64,000 nucleotides of DNA from contig CADEFT010000003.1 of NCBI GenBank assembly GCA_902826685.1, positions 223,077-287,076 on the forward strand, in the 5' to 3' direction. Source of the DNA: an uncultured Acidobacteriota bacterium (GTDB lineage: Bacteria; Acidobacteriota; Terriglobia; Bryobacterales; Bryobacteraceae). Positions 9,702-21,106 of this stretch are shown piece by piece; position 1 is the first letter of the stretch; every line of letters begins with the position of its first letter. The position numbers and the translations under genes are program-made. The notes under the pieces were generated by a model. That model was not told the DNA's origin. It saw only the letters and a list, made by a program, of their open reading frames with translations, and searched no databases.

Positions 9702-11111
9702 ATGACTGCGACAGAAGTGCTCCAACTCGCCAAGAAGAACGAGCTGCGCCAGTTCGACCTGCGGTTTACAGACCTGCCGGGGCTGCAACAGCATGTTTCG
9801 TATCCGATCAGCCAACTGGATGAGGAGTCGTTCGAGGAGGGCTTTGGATTCGACGGCTCGTCGATCCGCGGATGGGCGGCGATCAACGAATCGGACATGC
9901 TGCTGATTCCCGATCCGAAGACGGCGTATGTGGATCCTTTCTTTGAAGTGCCGACACTGGCGATGACCTGTACGGTAATCGACCCGATCACGCGGCAGCA
10001 GTATGAACGCGACCCACGGTGGATCGCGCAGAAGGCGGAGAATTATCTTTCGAGCACCGGCGTCGCCGATCATGCCTATTTCGGGGCCGAAGCCGAGTTT
10101 TTCATCTTCGACAACATCAGCTTCGACCAGAACCAGCATTCCGGTTTCTATTTCATAGACGCCGAGGAAGGGCGCTGGAACATGGGGCGCCGCGAGAACA
10201 ATCTGGGGTTCCGGCCGCGTTACAAGGAAGGATACTTCCCTCTGCCGCCGATCGACCATTACCAGGACCTGCGGGCGCGGATGGTGGAAACGATGATCCG
10301 GTGCGGATTGAACATCGAGTGCCACCATCATGAAGTCGCCACCGGCGGGCAGTGCGAGATCGACCAGAAGTTCGACACGCTGGTGAAGTCGGCCGACAAC
10401 ATGATGATCTATAAGTACGTGGTCAAGAACGTCGCGCGCCGGTCCGGCAAGACGGTTACATTCATGCCGAAGCCGTTGTTTGGGGATAACGGGTGCGGCA
10501 TGCACGTCCACCAGAGTTTATGGAGGAACGGGAAACCGCTGTTTGCCGGCGATGGCTACGCCGGGTTGAGCCAGATGGCGCTTTGGTACATCGGCGGACT
10601 GCTGAAGCACGCGCGGGCGCTGGCGGCGATCATCGCGCCCACGACCAACAGTTACAAGCGGCTGGTGCCGGGCTATGAGGCTCCGGTGAACCTGGCGTAT
10701 TCGCGGCGGAACCGGTCGGCGGCGGTGCGGATTCCGATGTATTCGGCCAGTCCCAAGGCGAAGCGCGTAGAGTTCCGGCCTCCCGATCCTTCGGCCAACT
10801 GCTACCTGGCTTTCGCGGCGATGCTGATGGCCGGTCTTGATGGGGTGATGAATAAGATCGATCCGGGCGAATCGCTGGACAAGGACATTTACGACCTGTC
10901 GCCGGAAGAGATGAAGAGCGTGCCGTCGATGCCGGCGTCGCTGGAAGAGGCGCTGGCGTGCCTGGAAGACGACCATTCGTTTCTGCTGAAGGGCGATGTC
11001 TTCACCGAGGAATTCATCGAGACTTACATCGAGTATAAGAAGAAGCAGGAGGCGGATGCGGTGCGGTTACGGCCGCATCCTTACGAATTCGCGCTTTATT
11101 ACGACATTTGA
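9702..11111 (+). CDS. glnA: Glutamine synthetase, type I
   Basis: The 469-aa protein has the usual GSI-beta length. It shows the beta-grasp start ([20 protein letters not shown]), the catalytic glutamates ([26 protein letters not shown]), the ATP/glutamate region ([11 protein letters not shown]), NRSAAVRIP and [21 protein letters not shown] Tyr in the adenylylation loop ([10 protein letters not shown]) suggests GlnE-type covalent control. It makes glutamine from glutamate, ammonia and ATP. ATG 9702 is the conserved start; the open frame upstream runs antisense to xseA. Confidence 0.97.
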   Translation: MTATEVLQLAKKNELRQFDLRFTDLPGLQQHVSYPISQLDEESFEEGFGFDGSSIRGWAAINESDMLLIPDPKTAYVDPFFEVPTLAMTCTVIDPITRQQYERDPRWIAQKAENYLSSTGVADHAYFGAEAEFFIFDNISFDQNQHSGFYFIDAEEGRWNMGRRENNLGFRPRYKEGYFPLPPIDHYQDLRARMVETMIRCGLNIECHHHEVATGGQCEIDQKFDTLVKSADNMMIYKYVVKNVARRSGKTVTFMPKPLFGDNGCGMHVHQSLWRNGKPLFAGDGYAGLSQMALWYIGGLLKHARALAAIIAPTTNSYKRLVPGYEAPVNLAYSRRNRSAAVRIPMYSASPKAKRVEFRPPDPSANCYLAFAAMLMAGLDGVMNKIDPGESLDKDIYDLSPEEMKSVPSMPASLEEALACLEDDHSFLLKGDVFTEEFIETYIEYKKKQEADAVRLRPHPYEFALYYDI

Positions 11112-11194
11112 GGGAGGCCGAGTTGCGCGCGTAGAAGCGTGCTGACGATTCCGCTTCGGCCAAGCGACGACGCTTAGCCGAAGGTCCTTGAAAG

Positions 11195-11738
11195 TGCGCC
11201 GTTTGTGGAATCGCGTTTTTGCCAGCAAGGCCAAGGCGCTCGAGTACTACCGGATCGGTCTCACCGGCCACTCGAAGTCCTGCGGCGAATGCTGAAGCTG
11301 GCTGTCGAATGGGGCAAGGTCAAAAAGCCGTTACCCAAGGTAGAGATGCTTAATGGCGAGAACCATCGCGAACGCGTCCTCAACCCCGACGGAGGATGAC
11401 CGCTATTGGCTGACGCGTCCGCTCAGGGCTTCCTGCTCCGCGACGTCACGCCCCGAGGAGTGCTTCCGAATGCGCTGGGAGGATGTCCGGCAAGACGGAG
11501 AACGCCCGCCGCACGATCCCGATCACGCAGCGTGTGGCCGCGCAGCTCGACATGCGTCAGACCGGCACGACATCTGAATGGATGTTCCCCGCACCGACCG
11601 CCACCGGCGTACACGCTCGCCTATCTCGCCGGCCATAGCGATTTTTCAACCACGCGGCGCTACGTGCATCCACAAGCCGACACCATCAAAGCCGCAATCG
11701 AGAAGGCGACTTCGGTCGTCAAAACTCCAAATGAATGA
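11195..11738 (+). pseudogene. Degenerate tyrosine recombinase (phage/island integrase) remnant
   Basis: This stretch is recognisably the same gene as the integrase at 14759 (shared core-binding segment, LRRMLKLAVEWGKV, GENHRERVL, PEECFRMRWEDV and the C-terminal LAYLAGHSDFSTTRRYVHP). At least four internal deletions scatter it over all frames: after 11260, near 11447, near 11490 and near 11608. The 5' third is missing. It ends 15 bp before a fragment of tRNA-Pro, the same arrangement as the other integrase and the intact tRNA, so it looks like the relic of an earlier element in the same site. Confidence 0.85.
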
Positions 11739-11753
11739 TTGGGGTGGGATGAA

Positions 11754-11803
11754 TGGTCGGGGCGAGTGGATTCGAACCACCGGCCTCCTGGTCCCGAACC
11801 AGG
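11754..11803 (+). repeat. attL-like 50-bp direct repeat: 3' part of tRNA-Pro
   Basis: These 50 bp are identical to 15870-15919, the 3' part of the intact tRNA-Pro gene from CCA through the T arm to the anticodon stem. Homology stops inside the tRNA, so this copy is not a functional gene. It is the expected scar of integrase-mediated insertion at a tRNA 3' end and marks the left border of the island. From here to 11971 I see no gene; 11925-11949 matches 15776-15800 in 24 of 25 bases. Confidence 0.85.
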
Positions 11804-11971
11804 ATTCGGGGGCTGAGGAGTGATTGCGCTGGGTTGCTCGCGGTTGCGATGGGGTTTTGCTTTCTAGCTTTTGCCCCGGGTAGGCGGGTGGGGCGTCGTA
11901 GGCGGTCGTAGTGGGTAGATGCAGGGGGTGGGCATAGTATTGGGCATAGACAGATTCGGCTCTGGGGCCGA

Positions 11972-13468
11972 TTATTGCTCGGTACTGCCCCCAAACCCTC
12001 CGTGAAAGCGTTGTACGTGTTCCGACCAAGTGAAGAACTTCTTTTCATCGGATATTGAGCTCGCTTCTTTCGCGTCCGCCAGACAGGCCTGTCGGATCTC
12101 GTCGTCCTCCGGCTTTAGACGCGCGAGATGATACCGGCTCTTGGAGCGCTCGTAAAGAGCCAGTGCCTGGTATGCAGGGTCGACATGCTCGGCTGCCCGG
12201 CTTAGGCTCTCAACGGCCTCCGTGAGGATCTCGATTGCGGTTGTCGGTTCATTCGGCGCAAGACGGACAGCCTTCTCTCGGCGCGCGTACCCGAGTCTAA
12301 GCCAACCGATATGATAGTTGGGCTTTTCGCGGGTTAGCGCTTCGAAGAACTTAATTGCGGTGTCGTAGTCCTCTGAGCGGATGGCCTCGATCGCGTCAGA
12401 CATGCTCAAAGGTTCAGAGACTGGCGGTTGGCTCCCTCCAGGTACTACTCGCGTCAGCGAGGGCACCTCGACCACTTCTTCAGGGACGACGTACTCTGCC
12501 TTTGCGGGCTCAGGCAGGCGGAGGACAATGCCACCGTCTACCTGTACTATCACAGCGTTCGCCTCGGCCCTAAATCGTGTGTACTCGCAAACATCGTGCC
12601 CCTTCACCCTTGTGAGAATGTGAGGGCGCATCATGGAATCGAGATGAAGCATGGCCTTTCCCGACCAGACCTCGTTGTCATCGCTACGCTTTCGACAAGG
12701 GAATATAAATTGAATCTGGTCCGAGTGCCCCTCCGGTAGTGAGTCCATCTGCCCACCGCGCAAGAAGCAGCGATTGATACGGAAGGCACCCGTAAGAGGG
12801 CTGCTTTGTCCGCCCTTCTCGTGACAGGATGGCACCGGCGCAATGCTGAAGAGCTGTTCTGTTGCCGACTCAAGGGCGTCGGCCACTTCGCCGAGCGGAT
12901 CGTGCGGGAAAGGGACATGCGCCAATCTATTCCGGAACGAATTCACATAGCGGATCGCGGTCCTGACTTCAACCTTGTCGCGTCGGTAGTCAGGAGGAAC
13001 GTCACAGGCTTTTGACCAAGAGCTGATAAGACTGGTCATGTCAACCTCGGAAGAGATCAATAGCACTTTCAATGATCCGAGGAATCGGCTTTGGGGATTC
13101 GGAAGCTTGGCAATCTCGTCGAGGATGTTGATCCACTGGTCGACCGCGCCATCCGCGGCTCCCTGCATGGATTTGAAAGAGCCTGTCACTTGATCCCAGG
13201 TCTTGCCGTAGAAGAACTCCCGCTGGCGGCGGAGCACCCCCGATAGATCGCTTTGCTCAGTCAGCCTCGCCATGGCCGCCAGCGCGAGGGTGATACCCGT
13301 CGCCTCCCAAAGGTGAATAAGTCGCCAAACTCGCTCGTAGGGATCGGCATTGTTGTGACGCCGCCTCAGGAACGTGTCGACTGCGTCTGCAATGGAAGGC
13401 CGAAGAAATCCGCCATTATTGGCGGCTTCGAGATTGGGGATCGCAGGCATCTCCTGATCGTATCTCAA
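11972..13468 (-). CDS. Unknown protein: N-terminal HEPN-like domain with RNase motif, C-terminal TPR-like repeats
   Basis: The 498-aa protein belongs to no family I recognise by name. Its N-terminal ~210 residues are all-helical and contain FRNRLAH (R179, N180, H184), the Rx4H catalytic signature of HEPN ribonucleases found in Abi, CRISPR and toxin proteins. A beta-rich middle region (about 215-320) is followed by helical repeats resembling TPRs (about 355-480: SEDYDTAIKFFEALTREKPN, AIEILTEAVESLSRAAEHV). No signal peptide or TM segment is seen, so it is probably cytoplasmic. It is the main cargo of the tRNA-Pro island, divergent from a toxin-antitoxin pair. The start is TTG 13468 or ATG 13450. 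A role in phage defence is only inferred. Confidence 0.75.
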   Translation of the reverse strand: MRYDQEMPAIPNLEAANNGGFLRPSIADAVDTFLRRRHNNADPYERVWRLIHLWEATGITLALAAMARLTEQSDLSGVLRRQREFFYGKTWDQVTGSFKSMQGAADGAVDQWINILDEIAKLPNPQSRFLGSLKVLLISSEVDMTSLISSWSKACDVPPDYRRDKVEVRTAIRYVNSFRNRLAHVPFPHDPLGEVADALESATEQLFSIAPVPSCHEKGGQSSPLTGAFRINRCFLRGGQMDSLPEGHSDQIQFIFPCRKRSDDNEVWSGKAMLHLDSMMRPHILTRVKGHDVCEYTRFRAEANAVIVQVDGGIVLRLPEPAKAEYVVPEEVVEVPSLTRVVPGGSQPPVSEPLSMSDAIEAIRSEDYDTAIKFFEALTREKPNYHIGWLRLGYARREKAVRLAPNEPTTAIEILTEAVESLSRAAEHVDPAYQALALYERSKSRYHLARLKPEDDEIRQACLADAKEASSISDEKKFFTWSEHVQRFHGGFGGSTEQ

Positions 13469-13506
13469 TCGCTATCGGTGATATCGGCAGAGAGAAGCAA
13501 GCCCGA

Positions 13507-13536
13507 TTGGTTCGGGGCAACTTCAGCCGGTATAAT
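13507..13536 (+). promoter_or_regulatory. Predicted promoter of the DUF433/DUF5615 pair
   Basis: A perfect -10 box TATAAT (13531-13536) lies 18 bp downstream of a weak -35 TTGGTT (13507-13512). A GAGAAGG purine tract (13544-13550) precedes the ATG at 13553. The site lies in the 84-bp gap between two divergent genes. Confidence 0.55.
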
Positions 13537-13552
13537 CAAACTAGAGAAGGCC

Positions 13553-13876
13553 ATGCACAACGAATACATCGAACAGCGCCACGGAGGCTACTACGTAGCC
13601 GGGACCCGCATTTCGTTGGATTCCGTGGTGTACTCGTTCAACGAAGGGCAGTCGCCGGAGGCCATTCAGGAAGACTTCCCGTCGCTGAAGCGCGCCCAGA
13701 TCTACGGAGCGATCGCCTTCTACCTGGATCACCAAGCCGAGATCGACAAGTACCTCGTGGACACCGAACGTGAGTTCGAAGGGAACGCCATCCCGCTGGA
13801 ACAGGCCAACCCGACGCTTTGGGCCAAGATCCAACGCGCTAAAGCTGAGGCAGCCCAAGGCGAGCGGCGTTCTTGA
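13553..13876 (+). CDS. DUF433-family antitoxin
   Basis: The 107-aa protein shows the DUF433 pattern: GGYYVAGTRISLDSVVYSFN, then EGQSPEAIQEDFPSLKRAQI and IYGAIAFYLDHQAEIDKYL. This is a small winged-helix-like family normally encoded just before DUF5615 PIN-like toxins. It should bind the product of the next gene and repress the operon. Its stop overlaps the toxin start (TTGA). It lies inside the tRNA-Pro island and is divergent from the HEPN/TPR gene. Confidence 0.88.
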   Translation: MHNEYIEQRHGGYYVAGTRISLDSVVYSFNEGQSPEAIQEDFPSLKRAQIYGAIAFYLDHQAEIDKYLVDTEREFEGNAIPLEQANPTLWAKIQRAKAEAAQGERRS

Positions 13877-14250
13877 GTATCCGGTTTCAGGCTGACAACG
13901 ACCTCAAGTTCGGAATCGTCAAGGCTGTCCGGCGGCGGGAGCCGACTGTCGATTTCGTGTCTGCCCAGGAGGCTGGCCTGGACGGTGTTCCCGATCCGGT
14001 GTTGCTGGACCGTGCGGCGGCGGAAGGCCGAGTCCTGGTCTCCCATGATCGGCGCACGATGATCGACCACTTTCGCGACCACCTGGCGGCGGGCAAGTCC
14101 AGCCCCGGGTTGCTGATCGTGTCGCAAGGCTCGGCGATCGGTGATGCCGTCGAGTCAGTTCTCTACGTTTGGGCGCTTTCAGATCCGGCGGAACTTCGAG
14201 ATCAGGCCTACTACCTGCCGCCTATATCGCGGCACTTCTTTACTCGCTGA
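13873..14250 (+). CDS. DUF5615 PIN-like toxin
   Basis: The 125-aa protein begins IRFQADNDLKFGIVKAVRRR and contains the PIN/Mut7-C-like acidic positions in DNDL and in RVLVSHDRRTM, as in DUF5615 proteins predicted to be ribonuclease toxins. It starts at TTG 13873 with a 4-bp overlap with the DUF433 gene, so translation is coupled. At 125 residues it is full length for the family. Toxin activity is inferred from family and pairing. Confidence 0.85.
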   Translation: MSIRFQADNDLKFGIVKAVRRREPTVDFVSAQEAGLDGVPDPVLLDRAAAEGRVLVSHDRRTMIDHFRDHLAAGKSSPGLLIVSQGSAIGDAVESVLYVWALSDPAELRDQAYYLPPISRHFFTR

Positions 14251-14360
14251 GCCCGTCGGCGCGTATGACAAGTGGCACCGCCGGCCTCTTCGCGGATGAC
14301 AGCGCATCGTGTTCAAACGGCGGTGGATAGGACGAGATTCGTGGCAGAGTGGCAGACAAC

Positions 14361-14522
14361 CCTTTATGTTCCACTACGGCGTGTCGCCCAACAACTGTGT
14401 CGCCGACAGACGTCGAAAGACGTCCTGTGTCGCTGAAAGACCTCCTAAGACGTCCCATGCCGTTTTCCCACCCGAAGGGGCTGCGGTCTGGCGGCGACGA
14501 TCTGGGTAGTGGAACATAAAGG
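14361..14522. repeat. MITE-like 162-bp element with perfect 17-bp inverted ends
   Basis: CCTTTATGTTCCACTAC (14361-14377) is exactly inverted at 14506-14522. The interior has no credible ORF but contains GTGTCGC and GACGTC words in several copies. It lies in the 508-bp gene-free stretch between the DUF5615 toxin and the integrase. No target-site duplication is visible (flanks ACAAC and AACGG). It could be a non-autonomous transposable element or a structured transcription unit. Confidence 0.55.
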
Positions 14523-14758
14523 AACGGCGGATGAGGCTCGTGGAATTCAAGGGCATCTGCCATGAACTCAGCCGCTTGCGCTGGCGGAAACAGTCGCTTC
14601 CGAATCCGCCATTTGGCGGATGGCCGACAAGAAGAACCGCGCCGCGCGGCGCGTGGTAAAGCCTCACATGCGATCACAACCGGTTCAACGATCTTCGCCA
14701 GCGACGTAGAAATCCGTTGAACCTCGCACGCGGCAGACGTATTCTGGGAGCAATCGCG

Positions 14759-15780
14759 ATGTCCGTCTACAAACAGAAAGGCTCGAAGAACTGGTGGTAC
14801 AAGTTCACCTGGCGTGACCGTCAGATTCGCCAGAGCACGAAGCAACCGAACAAGCTAGTCGCCGAGCAGATTGAAGCAGCGCACAAGGCGGGCCTGGCAA
14901 AAGCCGAGGTTGGCATTCGAGAGAAGAAGCCCGTGCCGACTTTGCGCGAGTTCATCGCCAACGATTTTGCGCCGTTTGTGGAATCGCGTTTCGCCAGCAA
15001 GGCCAAGACGCTCGAATACTACAGGATCGGCCTTAAGAACCTGCGGGAGTTCGAGCCGCTCGCGAACTCGCTGCTCGACGCGATCACAGGCGACAAGATC
15101 GCCGCGTTCATTGCCAAGCGCCGCCAGGCCGGGCTCGCCATCGCTAGCATCAACCGGCAACTGGAAGTCCTGCGGCGGATGCTGAAGCTGGCGGTGGAAT
15201 GGGGCAAGGTGGAGAGGCTCCTGCCGAAGGTAGAGATACTGAGCGGTGAGAACCATCGTGAACGCGTCCTCAGCCCCGACGAGGAGAATCGCTATCTGGC
15301 CGCGGCGTCCGCGCAAAGCTTCCTGCCTCGCGACGTCTCGACGATCCTACTCGATTGCGCCCTACGACCCGAGGAGTGCTTCCGAATGCGCTGGGAGGAT
15401 GTCCGGGATGGCGCGCTGCATATCCTCTTCGGCAAGACGGAGAACGCGCGCCGCACGATCCCGATGACGCAGCGTGTGGCCGCGCAGATCGACATGCGTC
15501 AGACCGACGCGACATCTGAATGGGTGTTCCCCGCGCCGACCGCCACCGGCCACATTGAGAAGTCCACCTTGCAGAAGCAGCACAAGAAGGCGCTCGCCGC
15601 CGCGAAGGTGGAGCCCTTCACGCTCTACACCTTCCGCCACACCTGCCTGACGCGTTGGGCCGCGTTCATGGATCCGTAACGCTCGCCTATCTGGCCGGCC
15701 ATAGCGACTTCTCAACCACGCGGCGCTACGTGCATCCGCAGACCGATACGATCAAAGCCGCAATCGAGAAGGCGAGGGGT
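14759..15780 (+). pseudogene. Tyrosine recombinase (island integrase), frameshifted before the catalytic tyrosine
   Basis: From ATG 14759 (GGGAG 8 nt upstream) the frame encodes an N-terminal AP2-like arm (KGSKNWWYKFTWRDRQIRQS), a SAM-like core-binding domain, catalytic box I (CALRPEECFRMRWEDV) and box II (LYTFRHTCLTRWA), then stops at 15677-15679. The rest of the enzyme (LAYLAGHSDFSTTRRYVHP, with the nucleophilic Tyr) continues immediately in the next frame. Compared with the left remnant, one C is missing in ccgtaacgctc (15667-15677), so a 1-bp deletion explains the break. The gene abuts tRNA-Pro, its likely attachment site. Unless this is a sequencing error, the island cannot excise with its own integrase. 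Confidence 0.88.
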
Positions 15781-15810
15781 GGGCATAGAATTGGGCATAG
15801 TGAAAGCGAA

Positions 15811-15839
15811 ACGGCCGAAGGCACCAAGCCCTCGGCCGT
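15811..15839 (-). terminator. Hairpin downstream of tRNA-Pro, possible terminator
   Basis: Perfect 8-bp arms ACGGCCGA (15811-15818) and TCGGCCGT (15832-15839) lie 31 bp past the tRNA 3' end in its direction of transcription, followed on that strand by the T-rich TTTCGCTTTC. It may terminate the tRNA transcript, or equally be a hairpin near the integrase 3' end. Confidence 0.45.
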
Positions 15840-15869
15840 GAAAAGTCCAAATGATTGCAATGGGACAAT

Positions 15870-15946
15870 TGGTCGGGGCGAGTGGATTCGAACCACCGGC
15901 CTCCTGGTCCCGAACCAGGCGCTCTACCAGGCTGAGCCACGCCCCG
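15870..15946 (-). tRNA. tRNA-Pro (anticodon CGG), intact, with encoded CCA
   Basis: The 77-nt gene folds as a standard cloverleaf. The acceptor arms CGGGGCG/CGCCCCG pair fully; the anticodon stem CCTGG/CCAGG encloses loop TTCGGGA (anticodon CGG); the T arm contains GGTTCGAATCC; the discriminator is A and CCA is encoded. Its 3' 50 bp are the attR copy of the direct repeat at 11754-11803. The target tRNA remains complete after integration, as is usual. Confidence 0.96.
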
Positions 15947-16046
15947 ACAGCCTCCGTGATGATAGCACATTCCCTATGAAATCCGCGAGAATCGCCTTGC
16001 GCCTCAAATGCTTCGAAACGTATACTGAGCTACACTAAGCAATCCG

Positions 16047-17258
16047 ATGCTCCCACTATTCTTAGCAGTCGCCGCCACGCTGCTCGGTCTACAGAGTGCC
16101 CTCGCCCAATCCCCGAAGCTGCGTTTCGTGCCCGTTGCACCCTGCCGCGTGAGCGACACGCGCATCCCAGGTCTCATCATCGCTCCCAACGTCGAGATCG
16201 GCGCCGGCACCAAACGCGACTTCCGTATCGGCGGCTACTGTGGTGTTCCCGCCTCGGCCCGAGCCTTCTCGATCAATGTCACCGCCATACCGCTCGAACC
16301 GCTGAGCTACCTCACGCTTTGGCCGGCGGGCGAGCCACAGCCGTTCACGTCCCTGCTGAACTCCTACACCGGTAGCGTGGTCGCCGCCGGAGCCATTGTG
16401 AAGGCCGGAACCAACGCCGCCGTCAGTATTTTTGCAACGCAGCGAACACACATCGTCATCGACGTGAATGGATATTTCGTCGAATCCACCTCCGATCTCG
16501 CCTTCTATCCGGTCACGCCCTGCCGCGTGCTCGATTCGCGCCAGCAGACTGGCAGCCTTAACCCGCCCCTTTTCCCGGCCGGCGCCACTCGCCAGGTCCC
16601 CGTGGCGGGAACCTGCGGTATCCCAGGCAATGCACAGGCTTACGCGCTCAACTTTACAGTCGTTGCGCAATGGCCGCTCGGTTTCCTTACCGCCTGGCCG
16701 AGCGGCATTGCCCGGCCCATCGTCTCCACTTTGAACGCGCCCAACGGTAGCGTGGTGGCTAACGCCGCCATCGTACCGGCGGGGACCGGCGGCGCCATCG
16801 ACGTCTTCGTAACCGACGCGACGGAGGTTGTCATCGACGTAACGGGATATTTTGGGCCTGCGGCACCGGGTGGTCTGTCTCTTTACATGCAGAACACATG
16901 CCGGGTCGCCGATACGCGCACGTCGCAGGGTACTTCTGGAACGTTGGGGCCGCCATCACTCGCCGCCGCCGAATCCCGCCGGCTCGATCTGCCCGCAGGC
17001 AACTGTAGCCTGCCTCAATCGGGCAGTGTCGCCTACGTTTTGAACGCCACCGTGGTGCCGAGCCAACCGCTCGCCTTTCTGACCCTTTACCCCACTGGGT
17101 TGCCGGGGCTGCCCGTGGTCTCGACGTTGAATTCCTTCAGCGGCAGCGTTGTATCGAACATGGCCATCGTCCCCGGCGGAACGGGTGGAGCTGTCCAAGT
17201 CTTCGTAACCGGGCCGACGGATCTGGTTCTCGATGTTTCGGGCTACTTCGCCCCATAA
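16047..17258 (+). CDS. Secreted protein of three tandem ~125-residue repeats
   Basis: A signal peptide (LFLAVAATLLGLQSALAQ) precedes three copies of one domain across 403 aa, starting near residues 27, 155 and 282. Each copy opens with a conserved PCRV-x-D-T/S-R, has a G-x-C-G/S-x-P core, the segment PL-x-FLT-x-(W/Y)P-x-G, then S-x-LN-x-x-x-G-x-VV and ends in DVxGYF. Related domains occur in large secreted proteins of Acidobacteria and Actinobacteria, but I know no proven function; a beta-rich adhesive or binding module is likely. Conserved Cys pairs in each repeat suggest disulfides outside the cytoplasm. No enzyme motif is seen. Confidence 0.75.
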   Translation: MLPLFLAVAATLLGLQSALAQSPKLRFVPVAPCRVSDTRIPGLIIAPNVEIGAGTKRDFRIGGYCGVPASARAFSINVTAIPLEPLSYLTLWPAGEPQPFTSLLNSYTGSVVAAGAIVKAGTNAAVSIFATQRTHIVIDVNGYFVESTSDLAFYPVTPCRVLDSRQQTGSLNPPLFPAGATRQVPVAGTCGIPGNAQAYALNFTVVAQWPLGFLTAWPSGIARPIVSTLNAPNGSVVANAAIVPAGTGGAIDVFVTDATEVVIDVTGYFGPAAPGGLSLYMQNTCRVADTRTSQGTSGTLGPPSLAAAESRRLDLPAGNCSLPQSGSVAYVLNATVVPSQPLAFLTLYPTGLPGLPVVSTLNSFSGSVVSNMAIVPGGTGGAVQVFVTGPTDLVLDVSGYFAP

Positions 17259-17358
17259 GAAACTTCTGGCGTATTTTGCAGTACCTTAGATTGAATTGAC
17301 GGATCTTTCAGTTCAACCGTAAGATTGAAGAGGTTCGTTGGAAATAGAGGAGGGTTGT

Positions 17359-18324
17359 TTGAGACGCACTGGGCTTTTCTTATTCATAACGGCGGTGACA
17401 GCGGCACTGCCGGCCTCCGCCATTACGACCTTTCTGGACGACCCCAACGATCCCATCTATCTGGCCAATTCCGTTTTCTATAGCGGCGTGGCGCGGCTCA
17501 TTATCGGCATTCCCGCCGTGGGAACCTTTGGATGCACCGGTTCGCTGCTAAACGGTGGCACGGCGATCATCACCGCCGCGCATTGCGTCACCAACGATTC
17601 GGGCGCTTTCATCGCCGGCACGTCGGTGACCGCGAATTTCGGCGCGCCCGGCTCGGCGTCTTCCTCCAATATCCTCATCTACCCCTTCTATGACCGCGAT
17701 ACGAACTTCGGCGACCTGGCGCTGGTTTTCCTCGCCAGTCCTTTCCTCGGAGTTACCACCTACGATCTGTACCGCTCAACCGATGAAGCGGGCCAAATCG
17801 GCGATCTGGTCGGGTTCGGCCGGTCCGGCAGTGGGAGCACAGGCTCGGTAAATCCCAGCAGCAACGTCCGCCGCCATGGATCGAATCTCATCGACTACAC
17901 CGCCTCCAACGGCGGTTTGCCCGCCAGCGGCGCGGCCGCCACCATGCTGGCCAGCGATTTCGACAACGGCCTGGCCGTCAACAACGCCCTTGCGCTCATC
18001 AACGCCGTTTATTCCGACCTGGGCGTAGGCAACCTCGAAGTGAACAGCGCGCCCGGCGATTCCGGCGGCCCCACCTTTCTGGCCAGCCGCATCGCCGCCA
18101 TCACCTCCTACGGCGCCTGCTTCTCGGACGGAATCGCCTGCTCCATCCCGCCCGATATCGACACCGCTTTGAATTCCTCGTTCGGCGAGATCATGGTGAA
18201 CACCCGCGTTTCAAGCTTCGCCGGCTGGATCGACGCCCAACTGGCGGTGCCCGAGCCCGCCACCGCCGTCCTGCTGGCGGCGGGCCTTGCCGCCCTGGCC
18301 GGTCTGCGCAAACGCGCCGCCTGA
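17359..18324 (+). CDS. Trypsin-like serine protease with PEP-CTERM sorting signal
   Basis: The 321-aa protein has a signal peptide (LFLFITAVTAALPASA) and an S1 protease domain with the triad in place: His in ITAAHC, Asp in GDLALVF and Ser in PGDSGGPTF. The C-terminus VPEPATAVLLAAGLAALAG plus RKR is a classic PEP-CTERM signal: VPEP motif, TM helix and basic tail, cleaved by an exosortase that is not in this window. TTG 17359 was chosen because GGAGGG lies 4 nt upstream and the signal peptide follows directly; TTG 17338 is an alternative. It probably acts at the cell surface or in matrix exopolysaccharide. Confidence 0.9.
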   Translation: MRRTGLFLFITAVTAALPASAITTFLDDPNDPIYLANSVFYSGVARLIIGIPAVGTFGCTGSLLNGGTAIITAAHCVTNDSGAFIAGTSVTANFGAPGSASSSNILIYPFYDRDTNFGDLALVFLASPFLGVTTYDLYRSTDEAGQIGDLVGFGRSGSGSTGSVNPSSNVRRHGSNLIDYTASNGGLPASGAAATMLASDFDNGLAVNNALALINAVYSDLGVGNLEVNSAPGDSGGPTFLASRIAAITSYGACFSDGIACSIPPDIDTALNSSFGEIMVNTRVSSFAGWIDAQLAVPEPATAVLLAAGLAALAGLRKRAA

Positions 18325-18387
18325 GCCTTCACCGCCGCGGCACGCCAGGATGCTATGTTGGAAGGGGTTAGACTACCAACCAAACTC

Positions 18388-21096
<2,709 letters not shown>

Positions 21097-21106
21097 GCGG
21101 GTAAGT

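Noticed and set aside
14240..14845. 201-codon minus-strand frame across the MITE-like element
   Set aside because: It spans both inverted repeats and the integrase start, and no part resembles a protein family.
15752..15970. 72-codon minus-strand frame containing VAQPGRAPGSGPGGRWFEST
   Set aside because: This is the translation of the tRNA-Pro gene itself, a well-known spurious ORF type.
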